From NCBI RefSeq assembly GCF_000325665.1, contig NC_019908.1, positions 2,356,001 to 2,420,000 on the forward strand: a stretch of DNA of 64,000 bases, read 5' to 3'. Every line of letters begins with the position of its first letter. Within the stretch, counting starts at the first letter, position 1. Below are positions 8,147-18,066 of this stretch, piece after piece. The translations under genes were made by a program, and so were the position numbers. The notes under the pieces were generated by a model, which made no database searches, was not told the DNA's origin, and saw only the letters and a list, made by a program, of their open reading frames with translations. This DNA comes from Brachyspira pilosicoli P43/6/78 (lineage in GTDB: Bacteria; Spirochaetota; Brachyspiria; Brachyspirales; Brachyspiraceae).

Positions 8147-10475
8147 AGTTCTTGAGTGATTTCTTCTATCTTAAATATCTCTAATAAATCACCTTTTTTG
8201 ATATCATTAAAGTTTTCTATAGAAGCACCGCATTCATATCCAGTAGCAACTTCTTTAACATCATCTTTAACACGTCTCAAGCTAGATATTTTACTAGTAT
8301 AAATAAGTACGTTATCTCTCATTACTCTAACACCAGCATTTCTTTCTATTTTTCCGCTAGTTACATAACAACCGGCAATAGTTCCAACTCTAGGTACATG
8401 GAATACATCTCTAACCTCAACAGTACCAATATCCACTTCTTTTTTAAGTCTTTCAAGAGAACCTTTCATAGCATTTTGTATAGATTCTATTGCTTCATAG
8501 ATAATGTCGTATCTCTCTATAGGTATTCCAAGTTTCTCAGCAAGTTCTCTAGCCTTTCCAGAAGGACGAACTCTGTATGCGATTATTATAGCATTAGAAG
8601 CATGTGCTAAGTTTACATCACTCTCAGTAACAGCTCCTGATGCACTATATATTGAAACAAATCTTATCTTATCACTTTGTATTTTGTTTAGAGCATCTCT
8701 TAAAGCCTCAGCACTGCCTTGAACATCTGCTTTAATTATAACCTTAAACTCTTTCATAGCATCTGAAGCTATTTTCTCATAAAGGTTTTCTAAAGTAACT
8801 TTAACATTAGCCTTCAAAGCTTCCTGCTGTTTTAATTGTACTCTCTTATCAGCTATAGCTTTAGCCTCTTTTTCATCAAGCATAACATTGAAAGATTCAC
8901 CAGCTTCAGGAGTCTTTTCAAAACCCAAAACTTCAACAGGTGTAGAAGGTAAAGCCTTTGTAACTCTTTGACCTAAATCATTAACCATAGCTCTTACTTT
9001 ACCAACAGAAAGTCCGCAAACAAAATAGTCTCCGATTTTTAAAGTACCATTTTGTACAAGTACAGTACCAACAGGACCTCTTCCCTGGTCAAGCGAAGCC
9101 TCTAATACTATACCAATAGCTTCTCTATTAGGATTAGCTTTTAATTCTAGCATTTCAGCTTGAAGTATTATAGCTTCCAAAAGGTCATTAATTCCTTGTT
9201 TAGTTAAAGCACTTACACCTATATATTGAGTATCTCCTCCCCATTCTTCAGGAGTAAGACCATGTTCAGATAAAGCAGCTTTTACTTTATCCATAGAAGC
9301 ATTAGGTAAATCCATTTTATTAACAGCAACAATGATAGGTACATTAGCTTCTTTAGCATGGTTTAAAGCTTCCAAAGTTTGAGGCATAACACCGTCATCT
9401 GAAGCAACAACAAGTATTACTATATCAGTACTTTTAGCACCTCTTGCTCTCATCATAGTAAATGCAGCGTGACCTGGAGTATCAATAAAAGCTATCTCTC
9501 CGCTAGGAATTTTTACTTTATAAGCACCTATATTTTGAGTAATACCGCCGCTTTCTTTAGAAGTTATATTACTATGTCTTATAGCATCAAGAAGCGAAGT
9601 TTTACCATGGTCAACGTGTCCCATAATTGTTACAACAGGAGGACGAGGTTTTAAGTCTTCTGGTTTATCTTCTTTTATCTCTATAGTAGCTTCTTCTTGT
9701 AATGATATAACATTAACCTTACAGCCAAAATCATCAGCAATAATTGTAGCTGTATCAGAGTCAATTATATCATTAACTCTAGCCATAGTACCCATACCCA
9801 TAAGTTTAGATATTATGTCTGAAGCTCTTAAGTTCATCTTTTTAGCTAAATCTCCAACAGTGATAGTTTCCATTATGCTGATTTCTTTTTCAACACTTGC
9901 AAGTCTTTGTTCCTGCTGAAGTTTTTTAGCTTGTAATTTATTAAATATTTTATTTTCTTGTCTTTGAGCAGCTTCTGCTTTAGAATCTTTTTGAGAAGAC
10001 TTTTTATCGTACTCTTTTTCTTTCTTCTCATAATCTCTTTTTTTATTATCTTTCTTATTATCTTTTTTGAATGATACCTCTTCTACAGGAGGCGGAGTAA
10101 TTTGAGTGTTTTTATATTGCTTATCTCTAGAGAAATCTCTATTGTTTGATTCTTTATTAAAACCTTTATTATCTCTTTCTCTATTATTATTGCTATTATC
10201 TCTGTTATTATTAAATTTATTATTATTAAAAGGTTTTCTCTGCTCTGGAGTTTGAACATTTTCTGTTTTTGCAGAGTCTTGTTTTTCTGTTTTATTATGT
10301 ATAATAATTTTTTTACTACAACTTTTTTTATCTTTTTAACAGTAGCACTAGCTTGACTTTCTTCAGTATTATTAGAATTATTAGATTTTTTGTTAATAAT
10401 TACTTTTTTAGGTTTATTATCAGAAGATAAGTTTTGTTGATTTTTGTCATTACTCTCATTTATTTGAGGCATCAT
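8143..10475 (-). CDS. infB: translation initiation factor IF-2 (single-base frameshift near N-terminus)
   Basis: IF-2 brings fMet-tRNA to the 30S subunit and is essential. The conserved body is open from 9873 down to 8143: IF2_N domain, P-loop [21 protein letters not shown], then domains II-IV ending [13 protein letters not shown]. The same frame stays open upstream to about 10308 and encodes the usual Lys/Asn/Glu-rich linker. The start ([13 protein letters not shown]) is in another frame, ending at an A7 run in the mRNA (10308-10314). One extra A would join the frames into 777 residues. I read this as one gene with a homopolymer error, less likely ribosomal or polymerase slippage on A7. AAGGA precedes a double ATG; the second (10472) is better spaced. 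Confidence 0.93.
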
Positions 10476-10498
10476 TTTCCTTCTTTTTTAAAGTATTC

Positions 10499-10532
10499 AC
10501 TTGCAAGATAAATTATATATTATCTTACAAGT
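10499..10532 (-). other. stem-loop between lipoprotein gene and infB
   Basis: A near-perfect inverted repeat (ACTTG, one mismatch, AAGATAA; a 7-12 base loop; the complementary arm) lies 24 bases before infB. No T-run follows on the minus strand, so it is more likely a leader or processing hairpin than a terminator. Confidence 0.4.
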
Positions 10533-10547
10533 GTTTATTTATATTTA

Positions 10548-11273
10548 TTAATTTGTTGCTCTAGGTAATAAGTTATTTGTTACTTGTCCTTGTGTGTTAG
10601 GCATAGTAGTAGGAGGTACTATAGTTGGTTCTCCTAATACAGCATTGTTTCTTTCTATTACTGCTTTGTCTTTTAAATCAATAATTTCTCTTTGAACGTT
10701 TTGTTCTGCATAAACTCTTTTATAAATATCAGCTATATATGGAGCTGTTTGAGTATTATATTCTGTGATACCATATTGAGCTAATTGTAATTGGTCTTTT
10801 GCTTGGTCAAAGAATGCTTTAGCTTGCTCTGGAGTTGGAGCTGGTACATTGCTTGCTGCTTGTTCTATTAATTTTTGATAATAGTACTGAGCTTTAATAT
10901 TTCTGATAGTAGCATCTATTGTAGATTTAGCTTCTTCTGTTTCAAAGAATTTATCTGTTTCTGCTTTTTTTAGCAAAAGTATTTGGTTAATTAAATCTTC
11001 TGCGTAGTTTTGTTTATATCTATTATCGCTCTCTATCATAGCTATTTGTTCAGGAGTTGCTCCTTGTGCTTTCATAGAGTTTAAGAATACTTTATAATCT
11101 TTATTAAAATTAGTTTGATTTATTGTAAAATCATCTACTTTTAAAACCCATTCACCTTCACCGCCTTGAAGATAAGCTAATGAATCTGAAGAGTTAGTAG
11201 TTTTTGTGTTTGAACAAGATACAAAAAATATCGATAAAACTATTAATGATAAAAATACTTTTTTAATATACAT
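10548..11273 (-). CDS. lipoprotein with SurA-N-like chaperone domain
   Basis: A 241-residue lipoprotein. A hydrophobic signal ends in the lipobox FFVSC (Cys 20), so the mature protein should be membrane-anchored. Residues 45-180 resemble the N-terminal helical domain of SurA/PrsA-type folding factors (VLKVDDFTINQTNFNKDYK, then YAEDLINQILLLKKA). I see no parvulin domain, so isomerase activity is not expected. The C-terminal 40 residues are Pro/Asn/Thr-rich. An outer-membrane protein chaperone role is plausible by homology. It lies upstream of infB with a 72-base gap containing a hairpin. A TTAAGGAG-type ribosome binding site precedes the ATG. Confidence 0.65.
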   Translation of the reverse strand: MYIKKVFLSLIVLSIFFVSCSNTKTTNSSDSLAYLQGGEGEWVLKVDDFTINQTNFNKDYKVFLNSMKAQGATPEQIAMIESDNRYKQNYAEDLINQILLLKKAETDKFFETEEAKSTIDATIRNIKAQYYYQKLIEQAASNVPAPTPEQAKAFFDQAKDQLQLAQYGITEYNTQTAPYIADIYKRVYAEQNVQREIIDLKDKAVIERNNAVLGEPTIVPPTTMPNTQGQVTNNLLPRATN

Positions 11274-11361
11274 AAAAAATACTCCTTAATTTACAATACA
11301 ACTTAATAGTTGCAATAGTTTATCATATATGTATTATTAGTGCAAGCTATTTTATAAATAT

Positions 11362-12855
11362 TTATTTCTTACCAGAATACATATTTATCACTAAATTATT
11401 AAGTTCTTTTTCTAATATACCATACCAAATAGATTTTCTTCTTTTTAGAGCATTACTATCTAAGGCATATTTCATTAATTTATTATAAGTTTCATTTGCT
11501 TTTTGCACATTTTGAAATATAGGAACATGATTAGCAGGAAATATCTCTGTTAAGTTCATTTCTATTTCTTTTTTAATTACTATATCATATATAGGTAAAA
11601 CTTTTTCGTAGCCATTGCATATACTCTCGGCATATTCTAATACCATAGGGTCAAAGTCAGGAATTGTTTTCAATAGTTTTATTATAAGAGCAAAAGTATC
11701 TATAGCTTCTTTATAATTTTCTTTAACTACATAAGCTCCATTTGCACTATTGCATAAATCATATATAGTTTTATTATCATAAGCAGATATATATTCATTA
11801 ACTCTTTTGTTGATTTGAAATTTAGGCATAGAGCTAACTGCTTTTGAAATCAAATCTAATATGCTTGTAAATAATCTCTGCTTCCACAAATTTCCTTTTA
11901 TACTTTTTACAAGTTCTTCCATTTCATTAAAGAAAGCTTCTTTATATTTTTCATTAGGATTAAATATTGCTTCAACTATAGGAATCTCAGTTCCCTTAAA
12001 AGATATCATACCATTATCATAGAAAGATATAATATTCTTTTCAAATATTTCACTTTTTACTTTGCTATTTTCTTTAAGGAAGTTAAATTGCAAATTTTTT
12101 GTAACAATTATTTTAGTATCTTTTGGAGATAACATATTTGCTCTAGCTTGCATTCTTGCTGCATTGTTAATAAGAAAACCAGATAAATCTCCATCTTCTG
12201 TGATAATAAGAGAATTATTGCTCATTCCTCCAGCTATACCAGCACTTACTTTGAACTCTGGAAATATTGAAGTATCTATATCAGGACATTCTGTTAATAT
12301 TCTTTTTTTGCTCAAAGCTCCAATAATAGCCATAGTAGCACTTAATGCATCAGTTGCCGATGGGCACATCATTACTATTTCATCGCCCTGCTTTCTGTGA
12401 GATATAACATTATAAAATCTTGTAAGTTCGCTTATTTTATTTTGAAGCAAATCATCTAAAGCATGCATCTTAGAAAGGTTGTTTTTATTCTCTTCGCAAA
12501 ATTTAGTATATCCATGAATATCAAGCATTGCTATATAAATATCAGCTATAGTTAAACTAAGTTTTAAATCTCCAGCAAAACTATATTTAGGATTTTCTAT
12601 AACAAATTGATCCCACAATTTTGGATACATTTCTTTATCCAAGTTATTAAAGAATCCCCAATTAATTTTTCTTATAAGATTAAATAATCCTTTTAAAATA
12701 TTATTATGATCATTAATCTTCTCAAAATTAACATTGCTAGCATAAGTAAATATTTCTGAAAAAGTTCTTATTTTTCCAGATACTATTTGTTCGCTTAAAT
12801 GAGTGTATAACTCATACTTTGAAGTGGTGGGGGTATATTCTTCTATAGTGTTCAC
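11362..12855 (-). CDS. class III nucleotide cyclase-domain protein
   Basis: A 497-residue soluble protein. Residues 85-265 form an adenylate/guanylate cyclase catalytic domain: first metal Asp in MLDIHGYTKFC, second in QGDEIVMM, the core strand VSAGIAGG, and an Asn/Arg pair in INNAARMQARA matching the transition-state residues of the family. The flanking N-terminal 85 and C-terminal 230 residues are helical with no domain I recognise. It probably makes cAMP, but base specificity cannot be read with confidence. The start is GTG at 12855 with AAGGA six bases before it; an ATG two bases upstream is out of frame and meets a stop at once. It lies downstream of the rRNA methyltransferase and motA/motB on the same strand. 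Confidence 0.72.
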   Translation of the reverse strand: MNTIEEYTPTTSKYELYTHLSEQIVSGKIRTFSEIFTYASNVNFEKINDHNNILKGLFNLIRKINWGFFNNLDKEMYPKLWDQFVIENPKYSFAGDLKLSLTIADIYIAMLDIHGYTKFCEENKNNLSKMHALDDLLQNKISELTRFYNVISHRKQGDEIVMMCPSATDALSATMAIIGALSKKRILTECPDIDTSIFPEFKVSAGIAGGMSNNSLIITEDGDLSGFLINNAARMQARANMLSPKDTKIIVTKNLQFNFLKENSKVKSEIFEKNIISFYDNGMISFKGTEIPIVEAIFNPNEKYKEAFFNEMEELVKSIKGNLWKQRLFTSILDLISKAVSSMPKFQINKRVNEYISAYDNKTIYDLCNSANGAYVVKENYKEAIDTFALIIKLLKTIPDFDPMVLEYAESICNGYEKVLPIYDIVIKKEIEMNLTEIFPANHVPIFQNVQKANETYNKLMKYALDSNALKRRKSIWYGILEKELNNLVINMYSGKK

Positions 12856-12948
12856 ATTGTTTCCTTAAAAAATATTAATATATATATCAAACCCATTTAA
12901 AACTTTAACTTATAAATAAAAAAAAGCAATAGTTGTTACATCATAATT

Positions 12949-13822
12949 TTATGTAAAAAATCTAGCATATATTCCTGATGGAAGTATCAAATCAGTATTT
13001 TCTATAGGAAGAGCTATTTCTCCGCTTTCAAAAAAACCATTATTTTTAATTTGAGTTTGCAAAATGTTTTTAAGAGATATATGAGAAAAACTTGCAGTAT
13101 AGCAGTTAATTAAAAATAGAATAGGGGAGGGAGATAATAGTTTAACGCATTCTTCTACCAATCTTGTTAAACTTGTCTCTATTTGCCAAAGCTCTCCATT
13201 AGGACCTCTGCCGTATACTGGAGGGTCCATTATAATAACATCATATTTTCTCTCTCTTCTCACTTCTCTTAAAACAAATTTAATAACATCTTCTATAATA
13301 AATCTTACTTTTTTATTTTGAAAATTATTAATTTCGATATTTGTTTTAGCATGTCCAACAATTTTTTTTGTAAGCATCAACATGCACTATTTCATCACAA
13401 TCTGCATAAGCACAAGCTACAGTAGCTCCTCCTGTATATGCAAATAAATTAAGAGCTTTTATTTCTTTATTTTTATGAGTAGATGATTTTTTTTCTTTGA
13501 TTTTATCTATTATAAATTGCCAATTAACAGCCTGTTCAGGAAAAAGCCCAATATGTTTGAAGTTTGTGAACTCTATTTTAAATGATAAGTCTTTATATTT
13601 TATGATAAAGTTTTCTTTTGGACTGTTAATATATTGCCAATAACCGCCTCCCTTATCAGAGCGATGATATATGGCATCTAAATTATTCCATTTATTTAAT
13701 TGTTTTTGCCAAATAATTTGAGAATCAGGACGCGATACTAAAAATCCTCCTATATTCTCAAATTTTTCGCCATTTCCAGCATCTAAAATTTTATAATCTT
13801 TCCAATCTCTTGCTACAATCAT
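12949..13822 (-). pseudogene. class I SAM-dependent rRNA methyltransferase (RlmK/RlmI-like), frameshifted
   Basis: Two overlapping frames together encode one methyltransferase of about 290 residues. The upstream part (13822 to about 13370) has WKDYKILDAGNGEKFE at the N-terminus and the SAM-binding motif LNLFAYTGGATVA, then VHVDA. The downstream part (to 12949) continues with IVGHAKTNIEINN, the catalytic motif MDPPVYGRGP and a normal C-terminus. The break is an A8 run in the mRNA (13362-13369); seven A would restore the frame. Sequencing error is as likely as real inactivation. The family methylates 23S rRNA cytosine or guanine; the exact target is not predictable. The gene starts eight bases after motB and looks co-transcribed with it. 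Confidence 0.8.
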
Positions 13823-13830
13823 ACAGTCTA

Positions 13831-14631
13831 TTATTTTTGATTATAGTAAGTTACATCATTACGAACTACAACTATATCAACTCTTCTATTTAAAGCTCTT
13901 CCATCTGGCAAATCATTAGACGCAACCGGTCTAGTATCAGCATAACCCGCAACAGAATATTTATTTATATCTAACTTTCCTGTTTGGTCGCTTTCAAATA
14001 ATTTTTCTAATACAACAATAGCTCTTGCAGTAGAAAGCCCCCAGTTGTTTCCAAACCATTGTTCTGTAATACTTCCTTCTAATATTGCACCAGAGTCTGT
14101 ATGACCTTCTATTCTAATATCATTTGGTAATGTGCTAAGTACTGAAGCTATTTTTATAAAAGTTTCTGTATTATTTTGAGTGTTTACTATATTTGTAGAA
14201 GCTGATTCAAAATATTGGTCTGCTCCTAATGTGATAACAAAACCTCTTTCATCTTCAGATACTCTTACTTTATTGTTTTTTATTTCTGATTCTAATACTG
14301 ATACTGCTTTATCCACACTTCTGCCCATAGAGTATCCTCTGTCCATAGCAGGCAAAGCATCTACATTAGCACCACCAGCAACTAATTTACTCTGCGATAA
14401 AGTAACCCCTCCAGATAAATTACCGAAAGAGCCCTGAAAAGCAGTAGCTAATAATTGCATAGTAGAATCACTAATAGATTCAGACATAGTAGAAAGCAGT
14501 AATACGAAGAACGTAAGTACCAAAGTAACGAAGTCTCCATATGTTTGAAGCCATAATGGAGCAGAAGGACCTGGTACTTGTGCTTTATCACCAGCTTTTT
14601 TAGCTTTTTTACCAAATTTAATAGTAGCCAT
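13831..14631 (-). CDS. motB: flagellar motor protein MotB
   Basis: A 266-residue stator subunit. A basic N-terminus is followed by one membrane segment (about residues 30-50) containing the ion-channel Asp33 in QTYGDFVTLVLTFFV. A linker and plug region come next, and the C-terminus (about 150-255) is an OmpA-like peptidoglycan-binding domain with IRIEGHTDSG and LSTARAIVVLEKLF. With MotA it forms the ion-driven stator that turns the periplasmic flagella. It starts 18 bases after motA. The gene after it is an rRNA methyltransferase, not fliL/fliM as in many spirochaete motility operons. Confidence 0.95.
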   Translation of the reverse strand: MATIKFGKKAKKAGDKAQVPGPSAPLWLQTYGDFVTLVLTFFVLLLSTMSESISDSTMQLLATAFQGSFGNLSGGVTLSQSKLVAGGANVDALPAMDRGYSMGRSVDKAVSVLESEIKNNKVRVSEDERGFVITLGADQYFESASTNIVNTQNNTETFIKIASVLSTLPNDIRIEGHTDSGAILEGSITEQWFGNNWGLSTARAIVVLEKLFESDQTGKLDINKYSVAGYADTRPVASNDLPDGRALNRRVDIVVVRNDVTYYNQK

Positions 14632-14649
14632 TATATATCCTTAAATTAT

Positions 14650-15441
14650 TTATCTGTCTCCAACCTGCTCATTAACTTTTTGACGTTGAGGAGGAGGTAA
14701 GAAAGATACTAATTTATCTTTAACAATTCTAGGGTTATCACCAGCCTGTATAGATAATATACCTTCAAGCATAATGCTCTGTACAATAGCCTCAGAAGCA
14801 TGTCTTGCAGCAAGTCTACCAGCTATAGGCAAAGCAAAACCGTTAGCGATAACTGAACCGTAGTAAGTAGTAATAAGTGCTACCGCCATACCAGAACCGA
14901 TGGCTTCAACACCACCGCCGCCGCCCAAACTTCTAAGCATGATTACAAGACCAATTAATGTACCAATCATACCCCAAGCAGGATATAATGAAGCAGCATC
15001 TTCAAATACCTTTCTTACTGTATCGTGTCTTGCTTCTACGTTATCTATTTCTGTATTCAAAATATTTTTTACTAGTTCTGGGTCTGTTCCGTCTACTACA
15101 AGCTGCATACCTTTTTTAAGAAAGGGGTCTGAAACTTCTTGTATATCATCTTCAAGTACAAGCAAACCTTCTCTTCTTGCCTTTTCAGAAAAGCTTATTA
15201 AAGTAATAATTATTTGTGCTTCATCATAGTTAGGTTTGTTCAAAAGAACTTTTATTGCTTTAGGTACGCCCAATATAGTTCCTATGTCATTTGCAACAAA
15301 AAGAGAAGTAGTTCCTCCTAAACCTGTTACAACTGCCGAAGCAATGTCCACCATGTGACCAACATTACCACCACCTGAAATTATACCAAATAAATTGATA
15401 CCTATAACTAATAAAAAACCTAAAGGTACTATAATATCCAT
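14650..15441 (-). CDS. motA: flagellar motor protein MotA
   Basis: A 263-residue membrane protein. Four membrane segments are visible: residues 1-24, 29-52, and a pair at about 150-205 around YPAWGMIGTLIGLVIML. A large cytoplasmic loop with charged residues for contact with FliG lies between segments 2 and 3 (EKARREGLLVLEDD near residue 87). The conserved Pro of the channel lies in the third segment (SLYPAWGMIGT). It forms the MotA/MotB stator. It is preceded by flbD and followed 18 bases later by motB, the usual order in spirochaetes. Confidence 0.95.
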   Translation of the reverse strand: MDIIVPLGFLLVIGINLFGIISGGGNVGHMVDIASAVVTGLGGTTSLFVANDIGTILGVPKAIKVLLNKPNYDEAQIIITLISFSEKARREGLLVLEDDIQEVSDPFLKKGMQLVVDGTDPELVKNILNTEIDNVEARHDTVRKVFEDAASLYPAWGMIGTLIGLVIMLRSLGGGGGVEAIGSGMAVALITTYYGSVIANGFALPIAGRLAARHASEAIVQSIMLEGILSIQAGDNPRIVKDKLVSFLPPPQRQKVNEQVGDR

Positions 15442-15483
15442 ATTTTTTACTCTCTAATATTTTATTTATTTTTTATTTTCTTT

Positions 15484-15708
15484 CTAATCTTCATTACCAT
15501 AGAAAGAAGGTTTTTTAGTAGAATCTTCATTTACTATTCTAGTTCTATATTCCACTATTCTATTTAATACAGTTTCATAACTATCTTTAGTTAGCACTTT
15601 TCTTCCAGATAGCATAGTGATTACCAAATCAGGAGTTTCCTCCATAAACTCTATTTGATGTGGATTAATATATAAAACGCTTCCGTCAAATCTAGTTACA
15701 TATATCAT
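15484..15708 (-). CDS. flbD: flagellar FlbD family protein
   Basis: A 74-residue protein with the FlbD-family signature (ITRFDGSVLYINPHQIEFME-type start; TPDLVITMLSGRKVLT in the middle). It is the small conserved open reading frame found between flgE and motA in spirochaetes and Firmicutes. Its role in motility is not firmly established. It should not be confused with the Caulobacter transcription factor of the same name. Positioned 63 bases after flgE and 42 before motA. Confidence 0.85.
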   Translation of the reverse strand: MIYVTRFDGSVLYINPHQIEFMEETPDLVITMLSGRKVLTKDSYETVLNRIVEYRTRIVNEDSTKKPSFYGNED

Positions 15709-15771
15709 AATATTAAGAAACTCCTAACCATTATATTATACTAAAAAAAAACAAAAAGTCTAATATTTTAT

Positions 15772-17097
15772 TTATCTCTTAAGTGCTATAACTTCTTGAA
15801 GCAACTGGTCAGCTGTAGTTATAGTTCTAGCATTAGCTTGGAAACCTCTTTGAGTTACTATCATATCAGTAAATTGTTCACTTAAATCAACGTTAGACAT
15901 CTCTAAAGTACCAGCTTTAATAGAACCTCTTCCTTCAGCAGCAGCAACACCAATATTAGCAGCACCAGAGTTATTGCTTTCTACAAATAAAGTGTCTCCT
16001 GCTTTCTCTAAACCGCCAGCATTTGCAAATTTAGCCAAAGCAACCTGTCCTAAAGTTTTTCTATTTCCATTTGTAAATACGCCAGTAATTTGACCGCTGT
16101 CATCAAAGCTGAATCCTTCAAGCATACCCATAGTATAACCATCTTGTTCTATAGCTTTAGTTGTAGAAGGTGATTCAAATTGTGTAATACCATTAAATAA
16201 ACCAACTTCTCCCATAGTAAGGTTAATAGTTTGATTTACTTCTCCGTCTGTACCTGTATAAGTGAAAGATACATTAGGCATTAATACGCCTTCAGTTTGA
16301 GTATTAGTACCATCGCTTACAGAAATTAAAGAACCAGCATCATTGAATACTAATTGGAAAGTATTATTTCCTCCATTTTCAACAGGGTCTCCGGCAGAAA
16401 CACTTACGCTTCCTTCTGTTGCTTCTGGTATTTCTATTACCATATCCCATCTATTAACATCTGTTCTATTAAATGTTGCTCTTAATTGACGAGGTATTCC
16501 TGTAGAATCATAAATAGTTAAATCTGCTTGGTGAGTATCACTATTTTTTTGTAGGTTACAGAAGAACTTAGTGTTTTGTGTAGCACGTGCTGGGTCTTTT
16601 GAACCTACTGGTATAATTAAATCTTCTACGCCGGCAGCAGTATTTAATTCCATCATTCCTGTTTCTGGATTAAGTACAGCATTCCAACCTTGTACTTTAT
16701 AACCATTTGAAGGGTTAACTAAATAACCATTTTTATCTATAGAGAAAGCTCCGTTTCTTGTATAGTAAGAACTATTTCCTTTCTTCTCAATAAAGAAACC
16801 TTCTCCTTGAATAGCTAAATCTGTATTTACACCAGTAACTTGTAAAGCTCCTTGTGTATGTATTGTATCTATAGTAGCTACCTGCATACCAAGACCAACC
16901 TGCTGAGGATTGATACCGCCTCTATCTTCCTGCGGCTTAGCTGCTCCGCTCAAAGATTGGCTTATCATATCCTTGAAAGTTACTCTACCTTTTTTAAAAC
17001 CGTATGTATTTACATTGGATATGTTATTACCAACAACATCCATTCTAGTTTGGTGATTCTGTAATCCAGATACACCTGCAAATAATGAACGCATCAT
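15772..17097 (-). CDS. flgE: flagellar hook protein FlgE
   Basis: A 441-residue hook subunit. The N-terminal rod/hook motif MMRSLFAGVSGLQNHQTRMD is followed by VVGNNISNVNTYGFKKGRVT. The central FlgE domains carry the hook-specific stretch (TIYDSTGIPRQLRATF, near residue 197). The C-terminus has the helical signature NVDLSEQFTDMIVTQRGFQA and ends TTADQLLQEVIALKR. In spirochaetes the hook monomers are cross-linked through lysinoalanine. First gene of the flgE-flbD-motA-motB unit, with a good GGAGG 11 bases before the ATG. flgD, normally adjacent, is 19 kb away at 36226. Confidence 0.96.
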   Translation of the reverse strand: MMRSLFAGVSGLQNHQTRMDVVGNNISNVNTYGFKKGRVTFKDMISQSLSGAAKPQEDRGGINPQQVGLGMQVATIDTIHTQGALQVTGVNTDLAIQGEGFFIEKKGNSSYYTRNGAFSIDKNGYLVNPSNGYKVQGWNAVLNPETGMMELNTAAGVEDLIIPVGSKDPARATQNTKFFCNLQKNSDTHQADLTIYDSTGIPRQLRATFNRTDVNRWDMVIEIPEATEGSVSVSAGDPVENGGNNTFQLVFNDAGSLISVSDGTNTQTEGVLMPNVSFTYTGTDGEVNQTINLTMGEVGLFNGITQFESPSTTKAIEQDGYTMGMLEGFSFDDSGQITGVFTNGNRKTLGQVALAKFANAGGLEKAGDTLFVESNNSGAANIGVAAAEGRGSIKAGTLEMSNVDLSEQFTDMIVTQRGFQANARTITTADQLLQEVIALKR

Positions 17098-17321
17098 AAG
17101 GCGAATTCCTCCATAAAGTAATTATTATTGTATTTATTAAATATTTATTATTTTCTTATAATATTTTCGGTATAATTAAAATTTGCTTAATATTTTTTTA
17201 TTAGCATTTAATTTTTATAATCTAAAAATAATGAGAAAAATTATTGTTTTAATTAATTGATAATAATGATAAATAAAAATCTTTCTTGAAATGTTGTAAA
17301 GAATAATAACTTTTTGAACAT
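17098..17321. other. AT-rich intergenic region upstream of flgE
   Basis: About 220 bases of very AT-rich sequence between flgE and the terminator of the PepSY-like gene. It must contain the flgE promoter, but no clear -35/-10 pair or flagellar-type promoter could be picked out by eye. Confidence 0.4.
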
Positions 17322-17350
17322 AAAAAAAAGATGCTACATTTCGCAGCACC
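17322..17350 (-). terminator. rho-independent terminator of the PepSY-like gene
   Basis: On the minus strand, GGTGCTGC (17343-17350) pairs with GTAGCATC (17330-17337), an 8-bp stem with two G-U pairs. The loop is GAAAT, followed by eight T. It lies 37 bases after the stop of the gene at 17388-17819 and separates it from flgE. Confidence 0.85.
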
Positions 17351-17387
17351 TTTTAAAAATAATACTTTTCATAAACCTTTTATATAA

Positions 17388-17819
17388 TTAATCATCAAAT
17401 TGCTGTCCCATTAATGATCCATCAGATGATATAAACATTTCCATCATGTTGTTGAGTTTTATTTTATAATTTCCCCACTCTTTTTCTACACTTGTAATCA
17501 TAGCTTGAGGATATGTCTTTTTTACTGTGTTAGCAACAGCTTGAGGCAATACACTGAAAGGTACACCGTTATATTCTCCGTCTATATTTACCCAGTCGCC
17601 GTTAGTTAAAAAATCTATACTAGCACCATTTGATAGATTTACATCGAATTTTCCGCCGTCTCTTTCTACTTTCCATATTTGAGCATTAGGGTATATTTTT
17701 TTTATGAATGTTACAGCTTGTTTAGGCAACGCTGAAGCTGGAACTACCATATCAGCAAATAAAATTGATGTAGAAAAAATTGCTAATACTATTAATGAAG
17801 ATAATATTTTTTTTATCAT
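17388..17819 (-). CDS. periplasmic PepSY-like (DUF2874-type) protein
   Basis: A 143-residue secreted protein with a signal peptide (residues 1-22, cleaved near LFADM). Two tandem beta-rich repeats follow: ALPKQAVTFIKKIYPNAQI at about residue 29 and VLPQAVANTVKKTYPQAMI at about residue 90, each followed by a V-x-x-x-x-G-x-[FY]-x-V/I-x-L strand. This matches the putative PepSY-like/BLIP-like fold of the DUF2874 family. No catalytic residues are known and the function is unknown. It has its own terminator and no obvious partner. Confidence 0.7.
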   Translation of the reverse strand: MIKKILSSLIVLAIFSTSILFADMVVPASALPKQAVTFIKKIYPNAQIWKVERDGGKFDVNLSNGASIDFLTNGDWVNIDGEYNGVPFSVLPQAVANTVKKTYPQAMITSVEKEWGNYKIKLNNMMEMFISSDGSLMGQQFDD

Positions 17820-17965
17820 ATTAAACTCCTCTATAATTTACTGCTATATTTTTTATATACTTGTAAATTATCTTTACAAGATTAATATAAACAAAATTTT
17901 AATTTATGTCAATATCCATTGATATAAATAGTGATTATAAATAGTATTTTTGTTTAATATATTAA

Positions 17966-17993
17966 TTGACACTAGTATTTATTATGATATAAT
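17966..17993 (+). promoter_or_regulatory. strong sigma70 promoter upstream of the polytopic membrane protein
   Basis: TTGACA (17966-17971) and TATAAT (17988-17993) match consensus exactly, with a 16-base spacer. Transcription from about 18000 gives a 67-base leader to the ATG at 18067. This favours 18067 as the true start of the gene. Confidence 0.75.
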
Positions 17994-18066
17994 TGTCGGA
18001 AAATTACATTTTAAATATCAATAATTATAAAAACTTATTTTTATAATTTTATTTAAGTAGTCCTTA

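Noticed and set aside
10083-10475. Separate small basic protein upstream of infB
   Set aside because: Its first half is the expected IF-2 N-terminus and its second half is out-of-frame linker sequence after the A7 run.
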